From CAYFMP01 sp964344215 (lineage in GTDB: Bacteria; Pseudomonadota; Alphaproteobacteria; Rhodospirillales; Casp-alpha2), in assembly GCA_964344215.1 (NCBI GenBank), contig CAYFMP010000048.1, forward strand, positions 1 through 30,643: a stretch of 30,643 nt of DNA, in the 5' to 3' direction. Of this stretch, positions 23,183 to 30,643 are shown piece by piece. The position numbers and the translations under genes are program-made. The first letter of the stretch is position 1, and every line of letters starts with the position of its first letter. The notes beneath the pieces were generated by a model. That model did no database searches. It had not been told where the DNA came from and worked only from the letters and a program-made list of their open reading frames with translations.

Positions 23183-25096
23183 ATGACCAAAATCGATTAC
23201 CGGGAACTGAAAATCGGCAGCGTCCTTCTGGTCTCCGGACAGGCCGTTCAGGCGCTCGTCGCCTTCGGCGTCAACCTGGTTCTGGTCCGTTATCTGAAGC
23301 CCGAGGAGTTCGGCCGTTTCGCCCTGGCGCTGGCCGGCGTCGCCCTGGTCTACGCCATTCTCTCGCTGCGCATCAACGTGTTGATCATCCGCTCCTCCGA
23401 GGCCCGGTTCGACGCCGCCGCCCAGGACCGCTACTTCACCGCCATGACGCTGGAAACGTTGGTCGCCGGGGCGGCCGCCTTCGGCTGGCTGGCCGTCACC
23501 GGGACTGCCGATCGGTGGGCGATGGCGTTGATCGTCGCCCTCGGCGTGCGCCACTGGGTGCACACCAACACCGCCTTCTTCGAGCGCGCCATGCCGTACC
23601 GCAAGCTGGCCCTGATCGAAACCGGATCGGCCACGGCAGGTCACCTCGTCGCCCTCGGCCTGATCCTGACCGGGGCCGGCTGGACAACCCTCTACATCCG
23701 CGAGTTCTTCCTGACGGCGGCCGGTTTGGTCGGTCTCGCCGCCGTCGGCGGCCTGACCTTCCGGCGCCTCCGCCCGCTGAGCGGTATCGAGTGGCGGCAA
23801 CTGTTCGGCGAGGCCCGCGGCGTCTGGTTGGACGGCGTCCTCGAAAACAGTTTCCAGCGCTTCGTCATTCTGGTCGCCGGCCTGCTCGGCGGCGAGCGCA
23901 CGGTCGGTTTCTTCTTCCAGGCCCAGCGCCTGGCTACCGTGCCGCATCAATTCCTGGCCCCGGTGCTGGGACGGGTCGCCGCCAACTGGTTCGGCCGCAC
24001 CGAGGATTCGGAAGCCCGCCGGGCCGGGCGCAACCGCATTCTGCTCGCCGCCGCCGGCCCGCTCGCCGCCGTCAGCCTGCTCGGCGTCGCCTTCGCCGAT
24101 CCGCTGATCCCGTGGCTGTTCGGCGAGCCGTGGCGGCCGGCCGCCGATCTGTTCGCGGCCATGTGCGGCATGGTGCTGTTCATCAGCCTGTTCGAGGTCC
24201 TCAAGGTCTATTGCTGGAGCACCGAGCGGACCGGCCCGTTGCTGGCCGGGCGCGTCGTTCAATATCTCGGCTGCCTGGTTCCGGTGGCGGCGATCAACGT
24301 GCTGGCGCTGCCCGGCGGCCTGGCGCTGTCGTTGGGCCTGTCGCTGGCCTATGCCGGCGCCTTCGTGACGGTGCTGTTCCTGCTCGGCCGGCGTGAGGAC
24401 CGGGCGGCAGCGGACGGCGGCGCCGGCCGACTGATCGAACGGATCGGCCGCGGCGGCCACCAGCGCAAGACGCGCTTTCACGACGAGAAGGGCAATCTGG
24501 TCGATGCCGGCGGCATGCGGTACGCCCCGCACTCCCTGGTGACGGCGGCGTTGCGGGTCGGCCTCGGCTATCGGCCGCAGGCGCCGATGATCTCGTACCG
24601 CGCCGCCCGCACCATCGCCGCCGGCCTGCCGGCCGACGCCGCCTGCGTCGAGTTCGGCTCGGGCATGTCGACGCCCTGGCTGGCCCGGCACTGCGCATAC
24701 CTGCTGAGCCGGGAGAACGACCGCGGCTGGTACCGCAAGGTCGGCTCGCTCCTGAAGCGCGCCGGGTTGACCCACGTGCGCTACGAGTATCGCGAACCGG
24801 AGCGCTTCCACGAACTGCCCGATCACCCCGACGGGTTTTTCGATTTCGCCCTCATCGACGGCTGGAACCGGGCCGGCTGCGTGGCCAGCGTGTTGCCGAA
24901 GCTCAAACCCGGCGGCTGGATTTACCTGGACAATTCGGACAAGGATATGACCATACCCGACGGCGATCTCAGGCGGGCCGAAGCGGCGCTCCTCGAAGCG
25001 GTCGAGAAGCGCGGCGGCAGCGTCGAGTACTTCGTCGATTTTTCGCCGACGAATTTTTTCGTCGAGCAGGGACTGCTGGCGCGGTTTTCAAGATAG
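23183..25096 (+). CDS. Wzx-type polysaccharide flippase fused to a SAM methyltransferase
   Basis: A 637-aa protein in one open frame. Residues ~1-410 are a MATE/Wzx-like oligosaccharide flippase with about twelve hydrophobic segments: VSGQAVQALVAFGVNLVLVR, the family-typical YLKPEEFGRFALALA, and FFFQAQRLATVPHQFLAPVL. After a charged linker (about 410-450), residues ~455-637 form a methyltransferase-like Rossmann domain: CVEFGSGMSTPWLARHCAYL (SAM loop), FFDFALIDGWNRAGCVASVL and LKPGGWIYLDNSD. The flippase would move an undecaprenyl-linked glycan to the periplasm, and the methyltransferase would modify the glycan on the cytoplasmic side. The fusion is unusual. No stop or internal start with a good ribosome-binding site is evident at the join, though assembly error cannot be excluded. 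It leads the plus-strand set 23183-30572. Confidence 0.85.
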   Translation: MTKIDYRELKIGSVLLVSGQAVQALVAFGVNLVLVRYLKPEEFGRFALALAGVALVYAILSLRINVLIIRSSEARFDAAAQDRYFTAMTLETLVAGAAAFGWLAVTGTADRWAMALIVALGVRHWVHTNTAFFERAMPYRKLALIETGSATAGHLVALGLILTGAGWTTLYIREFFLTAAGLVGLAAVGGLTFRRLRPLSGIEWRQLFGEARGVWLDGVLENSFQRFVILVAGLLGGERTVGFFFQAQRLATVPHQFLAPVLGRVAANWFGRTEDSEARRAGRNRILLAAAGPLAAVSLLGVAFADPLIPWLFGEPWRPAADLFAAMCGMVLFISLFEVLKVYCWSTERTGPLLAGRVVQYLGCLVPVAAINVLALPGGLALSLGLSLAYAGAFVTVLFLLGRREDRAAADGGAGRLIERIGRGGHQRKTRFHDEKGNLVDAGGMRYAPHSLVTAALRVGLGYRPQAPMISYRAARTIAAGLPADAACVEFGSGMSTPWLARHCAYLLSRENDRGWYRKVGSLLKRAGLTHVRYEYREPERFHELPDHPDGFFDFALIDGWNRAGCVASVLPKLKPGGWIYLDNSDKDMTIPDGDLRRAEAALLEAVEKRGGSVEYFVDFSPTNFFVEQGLLARFSR

Positions 25097-25141
25097 GGGG
25101 GTGCGCGCGTGAACGGGATTTGCAGCCACACCGCCGCCAAA

Positions 25142-25161
25142 CTCCGGTCCCGGCGCCGGAG
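25142..25161 (+). promoter_or_regulatory. Hairpin hiding the asnB ribosome-binding site
   Basis: CTCCGG (25142-25147) and CCGGAG (25156-25161) form a 6-bp GC stem with an 8-base loop. GGAG (25158-25161) is the only good ribosome-binding site for asnB, seven bases before ATG 25169, so the stem would block it. A 19-codon frame from GTG 25109 runs through the stem and stops with TAG at 25166-25168, directly before the ATG. Translation of that frame could open the stem. Confidence 0.45.
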
Positions 25162-25168
25162 CCGCTAG

Positions 25169-27073
25169 ATGTGCGGAATCGCCGGCATCGTCGCCAAGCG
25201 CGCCGTCAACCCGGTCGCCGTTCAGGCCATGATCGACCGCATGGCGCACCGCGGGCCCGACGGCGAGGGCCTGTGGTCGAGCGACGACGGCCGGATCGTT
25301 CTCGGCCATCGGCGGCTCGCCGTCATCGACCCGACGCCGGCCGGCGCCCAGCCGATGGCCGATGTCGAAGGCAACTGCGTCCTCACCTTCAACGGCGAGA
25401 TCTACAACTACGTCGAGGTCATGGAGCGCCTGCGCGGCCAAGGCGTCTCGTTCCGCTCGGCCTGCGACACCGAGGTCCTGCTGGAGGCCTACAAGGCGTG
25501 GGGCGAGGACTGCCTCGACGAATTCAACGGCATGTTCGCATTCGCCCTTTACGATGCCCGCACGGGCCGGCTTTTCTGCGGCCGCGACCGCTTCGGCGAG
25601 AAGCCGTTCCTGTATTGCGAGACGCCGGAGTTCTTCGCCTTCGCCTCCGAGTACAAGGCGCTGCTGAGCTTGGCCGGGGTCACGGCCGACATCGACGAGA
25701 CGGCGCTGTTGCGCTTCCTGCACCAGCCGCGCCAGGGGTTGGACGACGGGCGGGAAACGGTGTTCGCGGGTGTCCGCCAGCTACTGCCCGGCGAGAAGCT
25801 GGTTGTCGATACGGCCGCGCTCGAGGTCTCGGTCGGTCGCTATTGGGAGTTGGAACCGGACGCCGAGGCCGGCCGCCTGGCCTTCACCGACGCCGCCGCC
25901 GGCTTCCGCGAACTCCTGACCGATTCGATCCGCCTGCGCCTGCGCAGCGACGTGCCCTTGGGCTCGTGCCTGTCGGGCGGCCTCGATTCCAGCGCCATCG
26001 TCTGCCTGGCCCGCGGCATGGTCGCGGCGGAAGCGCCCTATCACGTCTTCACCGGTCGCTTCCCGGAGACTTCGGCCGACGAGGGCGGCTTCGCCGCGCA
26101 GGTCGCCGCCGCCACCGACGCCGTTAGCCATACCGTCGAACCGAGCCCCGAGGGATTGCTCGACGACCTCGAGGATTTCTGCTGGCTCAACGAGTTGCCG
26201 GTCGGCTCGACCAGCCAATACGCCCAGTGGTGCGTCTTTCGCCTCGCCGCCGACAGCGGCGTCACGGTGCTGTTGGACGGGCAGGGGGCGGACGAGCTGT
26301 TGGGCGGATACGAGCAGTATTTCCGGGCCTACCTGCGGGCCCGCGCCGCTTCGGACGGCGACGCCAAGGCCGAGGAGGAGGCGATCCGCGAACGCTATCC
26401 GTTGGCTCTCGAGGACCGGGCCGAGACCTGGAAGACGCGACTGCCGACGCCGGTACGCTGGCGTCTGGCCGGATGGTCGGGACAGGGCTCGGATTTCCTG
26501 TTCGGTCTTTCCAAGGAGACGGCGATGGCGGTCGAGGCGGCCAACCTGAGGGTGCTGGACGGGCGCTTCAACGAGTTGAGCGGGGCCCTGGCCGACGAGT
26601 GCTTCCATTCGCACCTGCCGACTTTGCTACGCTACGGCGATCGCAATTCGATGGCCCATTCGCGCGAGGTGCGGTTGCCGTTCTGCGACCACCGGCTGGC
26701 CGAGTTCGCCCTGTCGCAGCCACCCCAGACTTTGATGGGCGAAGCCCAAACCAAGCGGCTACTGCGGGAGGCCATGCGGGACGTGCTGCCGGAAACCATC
26801 CGCAGCCGCTGGAACAAGCAGGGATTCCTGCCGCCGCAGGGCGACTGGATGAGGGGCGCGCTGCTGCCGCTGACCCGCCAGGTCGTCGAGGAGCGCGCCT
26901 TCGCCGAACGCGGCACCTGGCGGGTCGAGTGGTGGCGGGCGGCGTTGAGCCGCCTCGAAAACGGCGAGGACCACCTCGCCTGGACGGTCTGGAAACCGCT
27001 CGTTGCCGAGCTCTGGCAGCGCCACTTCGTCGACCGCATCCGCCGAACCTCGCCGATCGAGGCGTTGCTGTGA
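25169..27073 (+). CDS. asnB: Asparagine synthase-type glutamine amidotransferase (AsnB family)
   Basis: A 634-aa class II amidotransferase. The N-terminal glutaminase domain starts MCGIAGIVAK with catalytic Cys2 exposed after Met removal, and carries MAHRGPDGEG, FNGEIYNYVE and CGRDRFGEKPF. The C-terminal synthetase domain has the ATP-binding LSGGLDSSAIVCL (SGGLDSS at 269-275) and LDGQGADELLGGYEQYF. Such proteins transfer ammonia from glutamine to a carboxylate. In surface-polysaccharide loci, AsnB homologues are thought to amidate uronic acids or amino-acid substituents rather than make free asparagine, and the setting here favours that. ATG 25169 is chosen for the MCG start. Spacing is 72 bases after the flippase fusion and 13 bases before the next glycosyltransferase, consistent with an operon. 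Confidence 0.92.
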   Translation: MCGIAGIVAKRAVNPVAVQAMIDRMAHRGPDGEGLWSSDDGRIVLGHRRLAVIDPTPAGAQPMADVEGNCVLTFNGEIYNYVEVMERLRGQGVSFRSACDTEVLLEAYKAWGEDCLDEFNGMFAFALYDARTGRLFCGRDRFGEKPFLYCETPEFFAFASEYKALLSLAGVTADIDETALLRFLHQPRQGLDDGRETVFAGVRQLLPGEKLVVDTAALEVSVGRYWELEPDAEAGRLAFTDAAAGFRELLTDSIRLRLRSDVPLGSCLSGGLDSSAIVCLARGMVAAEAPYHVFTGRFPETSADEGGFAAQVAAATDAVSHTVEPSPEGLLDDLEDFCWLNELPVGSTSQYAQWCVFRLAADSGVTVLLDGQGADELLGGYEQYFRAYLRARAASDGDAKAEEEAIRERYPLALEDRAETWKTRLPTPVRWRLAGWSGQGSDFLFGLSKETAMAVEAANLRVLDGRFNELSGALADECFHSHLPTLLRYGDRNSMAHSREVRLPFCDHRLAEFALSQPPQTLMGEAQTKRLLREAMRDVLPETIRSRWNKQGFLPPQGDWMRGALLPLTRQVVEERAFAERGTWRVEWWRAALSRLENGEDHLAWTVWKPLVAELWQRHFVDRIRRTSPIEALL

Positions 27074-27086
27074 CGGGGGCCCGGCC

Positions 27087-28352
27087 ATGACCCTCCGGGT
27101 TGTCCTGGTCAACCACTGTCATCCGCGGATGAAACATGTCGGCGCCCTTAGGTTCGCCAAGTTCGCCGAAGCGCTGGCCGGGTTGGGCCACCGCGTCGTG
27201 TTGCTGTGCGAGACCCTCGGCCCTGAAGACTCCGGTCCCGCCGTCGACGCGTTTGCCAAGGCCCTGGCCGATCACGACTGGAGCCGGCCTTTCGTTCTCG
27301 CCTGCCGGCCGAAACCGGCGGCCTGGTTGGCGTCGGCCCGCCGCGGGCGGCTGCCGTGGGGACTGCGCCAGGCGGTGTTGGCGACGCACTACGTGTTCAG
27401 AGGCGGCGTCTTCGGCGATTGGCGGGACGGCGCCCGGCCCTACCTGCAGCCGATCGTCGAGCATTTCCGGCCTGAGGCGGTATGGGCCACTTTCGGCAAT
27501 ACCGATGCCTGGAACATCGGCCGCGAACTGGCTGCCCGGGCCGGCTGCCCGTGGGTCGCCGATATGAAGGACAACTGGGGGGCTTTTCTGCCGTTCGGCC
27601 TGCGCCGGCTGATGGCGTCGCGCTATGGCGACGCCGCCCACATGACGGTTTTTTCCGAAGGCCACGGGCAGGAAGCGGCGCGCTGGTTCGGAATTGGGCG
27701 CACCGTCGTCTACAGCGGCTTCGACGACGTAACCGAGCCGGGCGCGCCCGGCACGAGTCAAACCGGCGGAGCCGGGACGGGCGATCTCGACGCGCCCGCG
27801 ACCCGCGACGGATTCCGGCTGATGGTGACGGGAAGCGTCTACGGCGACGACGTGTTCGCCGAGCTGATCGACGGCGCCGCCGCCTGGCTGCGGGCGCGGC
27901 CACCATCGGCGGACCGGGCGAGGTTGATCTACGCCGGCAACGATTGCGACCGAGTCGGGCGCCTGACCGCCCCGTTGCGGGAACTGGCCGACCTCGACAT
28001 CCGGCCGTTTCTGGTCCTCGACGAGCTTCGCGCCTGGCAGGCGCGGGCCGATGTCAACGTCTATGTCACCAACCGGCGCTGCATCTTCCATCACAAGGTT
28101 CTCGAACTTCTCGCCGCCGGCCGGCCGGTGCTGTGTTTCCCCCCCGAATCGGCCGAGGCGCTCGAGATCGCCGCCGCGGCCGGGGCGACCCTGCATTCAT
28201 GTGCCAGCGCCGCCGCCGTTGCTGCCGCCCTCGATTCCATCGCCGCAGCGCCGTCGCCGCCGCCCGACGCCGAGCGGCTGGCGCGCTACGCGTGGCGCCA
28301 GCAGGCGCGGACCATCGAGCGGTTGTTGAGCGAAGCGGGGGAGCGGCGATGA
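27087..28352 (+). CDS. GT-B glycosyltransferase (GT4-like)
   Basis: A 421-aa protein starting MTLRVVLVNHCHPRMKHVGA, a Rossmann N-terminus of the GT4 type. The acceptor half includes WATFGNTDAWNIGRELAARA and WVADMKDNWGAFLPFGLRR. The donor half ends in NRRCIFHHKVLELLAAGRPV, where the usual E(x7)E is not evident, so the exact family is less certain than for its neighbours. The open frame extends upstream to 27003, but ATG 27087 has GGGGG (27075-27079) seven bases upstream and matches the family start. A Gly/Thr/Ala-rich loop at about residues 218-232 looks like a low-complexity insertion between the two domains. The stop overlaps the next start (ATGA at 28349), so the two are coupled. Confidence 0.82.
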   Translation: MTLRVVLVNHCHPRMKHVGALRFAKFAEALAGLGHRVVLLCETLGPEDSGPAVDAFAKALADHDWSRPFVLACRPKPAAWLASARRGRLPWGLRQAVLATHYVFRGGVFGDWRDGARPYLQPIVEHFRPEAVWATFGNTDAWNIGRELAARAGCPWVADMKDNWGAFLPFGLRRLMASRYGDAAHMTVFSEGHGQEAARWFGIGRTVVYSGFDDVTEPGAPGTSQTGGAGTGDLDAPATRDGFRLMVTGSVYGDDVFAELIDGAAAWLRARPPSADRARLIYAGNDCDRVGRLTAPLRELADLDIRPFLVLDELRAWQARADVNVYVTNRRCIFHHKVLELLAAGRPVLCFPPESAEALEIAAAAGATLHSCASAAAVAAALDSIAAAPSPPPDAERLARYAWRQQARTIERLLSEAGERR

Positions 28353-29494
28353 AGGTAACGGTCTCCGTACACGGCAGGTTTCATGCCTTCGAGCTGGCCG
28401 ACGGTCTCCATCGGCTGGGCCACTTGGATCGCTTGCTGACCACCTATCCGGCGTTCGCGGTCCGGCGTTTCGTCGATGCCGGCGTCCGCCTGCGGACGGC
28501 GCCGTGGCTCGAGGTTCGCCGCCGTCTCCACGACGCCACCGGCCTCGGAGCGAAGCCCGATTTCGCCATCGCCCGCGCCTTCGGGCGGTTCGCGGCAGGC
28601 GCGCTGGAGCCCGGTGCCGACGTGTTGGTCGGCTGGAGTTCGGCCACTTTGGAAGTGATTCCGGTAGCTCGAGACCTCGGCATGAAGGTGGTCGTCGAGC
28701 GCGGCTCCACCCACATCGCCCACCAGTGGGAAGTGCTGCGGGACGCCTATGGGCGTTTCGGACTGCCGTTCGACGACGCCGATCCGCGCATCGTCGAGCG
28801 CGAGACGGCCGAATACGAAGCCGCCGACGCCATCGCCGTACCGTCCAGGTTCGCGGCGGCGACGTTCGTTGCGCGCGGCGTGCCCGAGAACAGGCTGATC
28901 GTCAACCCCTACGGCGTCGATCTCGGACGGTTCTCGCCGGCCCCGCCCCCGGCGACCGGTGGCGGGCGCCGGCCACGGGTCCTGTTCGTCGGCCGGGTCG
29001 GTCTCAGAAAGGGCGTGCCGACATTGCTGGAGGCCTTCGCCGGACTCGGCGGCGCCGCCGAGTTGCACATCGTCGGACCGCTGGAGAACGGTATCAAGGA
29101 GATGCTCGGCCGCCGGCCGCTCGACGGCGTCACCGTGCGCGGCGCCGTCGCCGGAGATGCGCTGCCGGCCGAATACGCGGCCGCCGATGTTTTCTGTCTG
29201 CCGTCCATCGAGGAGGGTTTCCCGCTGGTCCTGTTGCAGGCGATGGCTTGCGGGTTGCCGGTGGTCGCCACGGACGCGACCGGCATCGGCGACGTCCTGA
29301 CGCCGGGCCTGGAAGGACTGATCGTGCCGGCCGGCGACGCGGCGGCGCTGCGAGACGCCTTGACCGGACTGACCGCCGATGCGGACAAGCGGCTGGCGAT
29401 GGGACGGGCGGCCGCCGAGCGGGTCCGCAGCGGGCTCGGCTGGGCCGATTACGTCGACCGCGCGGTGGCGGCCTACAACGCGTTGAGCGCTTGA
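28349..29494 (+). CDS. Glycosyltransferase family 4
   Basis: A 381-aa GT-B enzyme. The start ATG 28349 overlaps the previous stop by four bases and has GGGGGAG upstream. The N-terminus MKVTVSVHGRFHAFELADGL is followed by ERGSTHIAHQWEVLRDAYGR, which resembles acceptor-domain motifs of exopolysaccharide GT4 enzymes. The donor domain has VLFVGRVGLRKGVPTLLEAF and EEGFPLVLLQAMACGLPVV. In that motif the second Glu of the usual E(x7)E is Gln. This is a conservative change, and the enzyme is probably still active, but it differs from the tandem GT4 at 14235. It would add a sugar to the lipid-linked glycan in the cytoplasm. Confidence 0.9.
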   Translation: MKVTVSVHGRFHAFELADGLHRLGHLDRLLTTYPAFAVRRFVDAGVRLRTAPWLEVRRRLHDATGLGAKPDFAIARAFGRFAAGALEPGADVLVGWSSATLEVIPVARDLGMKVVVERGSTHIAHQWEVLRDAYGRFGLPFDDADPRIVERETAEYEAADAIAVPSRFAAATFVARGVPENRLIVNPYGVDLGRFSPAPPPATGGGRRPRVLFVGRVGLRKGVPTLLEAFAGLGGAAELHIVGPLENGIKEMLGRRPLDGVTVRGAVAGDALPAEYAAADVFCLPSIEEGFPLVLLQAMACGLPVVATDATGIGDVLTPGLEGLIVPAGDAAALRDALTGLTADADKRLAMGRAAAERVRSGLGWADYVDRAVAAYNALSA

Positions 29495-29549
29495 CCGAGC
29501 CGCCGCCATGTCCCATCTATCCACTGATTGCGGCGAAACGAGGTCGCCA

Positions 29550-30572
29550 ATGACCGAATCCGGCAGACCGTCCCAACCGACCCGTCTGGCCCCCCACTTG
29601 GCGGCCAAACGGGTTCCGTTCGAGGCCATCCCGATGGTCGATTTCGGGCCGTTCCTGGATGGCCGCGACCGCCAGGGCGTGGCCGACGAGATCGGCCGGG
29701 CGTGCCGCGAGGTCGGGTTTTTCTATCTGCGAAACCACGGCGTGCCCGCCCCCCTGGTCGAGACCACGTTTGCCGAGGCCAAGCGGTTCTTCGAGTTGCC
29801 CGACGAGCGCAAGAACGCCATCCACATCTCCGGATCGTTCCCCAACCAGCGCGGTTACGTGCCGCCGTTCGAGGAGAACATCGACATGGGGAATACGGCG
29901 GACTTGAAGGAAGGCTTCGATCTGGGCCGTGTGCTGGCGGCCGACGACCCCGATGTCGTCGCTGGCAAACCGTTCCATGCCTTGAACGTGTGGCCGGATG
30001 GCCTTCCCGGTTTCCGCCAGCGCGTCGAGGCCTACCACGCCGCCATGCTGGAGCTTTCCGACCACCTGGTCGGCGCCGTCGCTCTCAGCCTCGAGCTGCC
30101 GGAGGACTTCTTCGGCGACAAGATGGACCGCGCCATCGCCAATCTGCGGTTGCTGCACTATCCGCCGCAACCGGGGCCCGTCGACGACGCCTTGTTCGGC
30201 TGCGGCGCCCATTCGGACTACGGGTTTCTGACCATCCTGGCGCAGGACGACGTCGGCGGCCTGCAGGTGCGCAACCCGGCCGGCGAATGGATCGCCGCCG
30301 AACCGGTCGCCGGCGCCTTTGTCGTCAACATCGGCGAGCTGCTGTCGCATTGGACCAACGATCTGTTCGCCGCCACCGTGCACCGGGTTATCAACCCTTC
30401 GGGCCGCGACCGCTATTCGTTGCCGTTCTTCCTCGACACCAACTACGACGTGGTGGTCGAGTGCATCGAAAGCTGCGTGGCGCCGGGCGAGAAACCGAAA
30501 TACGCCCCGGTGATCGGCGGCGAGTACCTGGCCAAGCGTTTCGACGAGACCTTCAACTACCGACGCGCCTGA
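29550..30572 (+). CDS. 2-oxoglutarate/Fe(II)-dependent oxygenase, isopenicillin N synthase-like family
   Basis: A 340-aa soluble enzyme with the double-stranded beta-helix of the IPNS / gibberellin-oxidase-like superfamily. The N-terminal DIOX_N region has IPMVDFGPFL and REVGFFYLRNHGVP. The iron ligands are His221 and Asp223 (CGAHSDYGFLTIL) and His278 (ATVHRVINP). Arg288 and Ser290 in GRDRYSLPFFLD form the RxS motif that binds 2-oxoglutarate. Members hydroxylate or desaturate small molecules; the substrate is unknown. ATG 29550 is chosen because AGG (29541-29543) precedes it and homology begins soon after; ATG 29508 in the same frame would add 14 residues. It follows the GT4 gene by 55 bases and could belong to the glycan operon or be an unrelated metabolic gene. 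Confidence 0.88.
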   Translation: MTESGRPSQPTRLAPHLAAKRVPFEAIPMVDFGPFLDGRDRQGVADEIGRACREVGFFYLRNHGVPAPLVETTFAEAKRFFELPDERKNAIHISGSFPNQRGYVPPFEENIDMGNTADLKEGFDLGRVLAADDPDVVAGKPFHALNVWPDGLPGFRQRVEAYHAAMLELSDHLVGAVALSLELPEDFFGDKMDRAIANLRLLHYPPQPGPVDDALFGCGAHSDYGFLTILAQDDVGGLQVRNPAGEWIAAEPVAGAFVVNIGELLSHWTNDLFAATVHRVINPSGRDRYSLPFFLDTNYDVVVECIESCVAPGEKPKYAPVIGGEYLAKRFDETFNYRRA

Positions 30573-30591
30573 GCGGGCGGGGCTGTTCACC

Positions 30592-30643
30592 TAGAGCGGT
30601 TCACGTTGATATGGAATCGCTGAGACGCGCTCTCCGGTCTCCT
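30592..30643. repeat. Intergenic palindrome, copy E, cut by the window end
   Basis: It starts TAGAGCGGT TCA CG, the same layout as the reverse strand of copies A-D (outer arm, TCA bulge, inner arm beginning CG). CGCTCT at 30628-30633 could pair with AGAGCG (30593-30598), but the true right arm may lie past the window. It follows the oxygenase stop by 19 bases. Confidence 0.55.

Overview
The window is a GC-rich, gene-dense piece of a bacterial chromosome. It most resembles an alphaproteobacterium of the Rhodospirillales type. The reasons are the gene types (a bacterial GlnRS, an alphaproteobacterial-style HspQ, an ArgE of the proteobacterial M20 type, a DddP-like enzyme) and a dispersed family of intergenic palindromes with TAGAGC-like ends. 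If the DddP call holds, a marine or DMSP-exposed lifestyle is plausible. This is inference from gene content; no database search was possible.

Left third (1-8028, all genes on +): the 3' part of glutaminyl-tRNA synthetase with an unusual 8-residue repeat tail; a seven-helix, six-PAS hybrid histidine kinase whose C-terminal receiver is broken by a -1 shift at an A7 run; two adjacent palindromic repeats; a 58-aa small protein overlapping a SAM methyltransferase; a two-gene unit of a 61-aa helical protein and a 57-aa zinc-ribbon protein; a hairpin-rich gap; and hspQ.

Middle (8077-14057): a two-gene minus-strand unit encodes a DddP-type M24 enzyme and acetylornithine deacetylase. Divergent from it is a second M20-family protein that has lost nearly all metal-binding and catalytic residues, probably a pseudoenzyme. 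Its 3' end overlaps that of a convergent heparinase II/III-like polysaccharide lyase.

Right half (11943-30572): a surface-polysaccharide (EPS/LPS/capsule-like) locus of mixed orientation. It holds a tandem GT4-GT4 fusion, a GT9 heptosyltransferase-like enzyme, a membrane transglutaminase-like protein, a GT-C-like integral membrane protein, a GT4 enzyme and a CgeB-like glycosyltransferase. A plus-strand run then carries a Wzx-type flippase fused to a methyltransferase, an AsnB-type amidotransferase, two more glycosyltransferases and a 2OG-Fe(II) oxygenase. Together these would build a lipid-linked glycan, decorate it (amidation, methylation, possibly hydroxylation), flip it across the inner membrane and trim it with the lyase. 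The glycan itself cannot be deduced.

Items most worth a second look: the active-site-dead M20 protein beside intact argE; the flippase-methyltransferase fusion; the frameshifted receiver; the palindrome family with a conserved TGA bulge; the asnB leader hairpin and mini-ORF; and the structured gap before hspQ.
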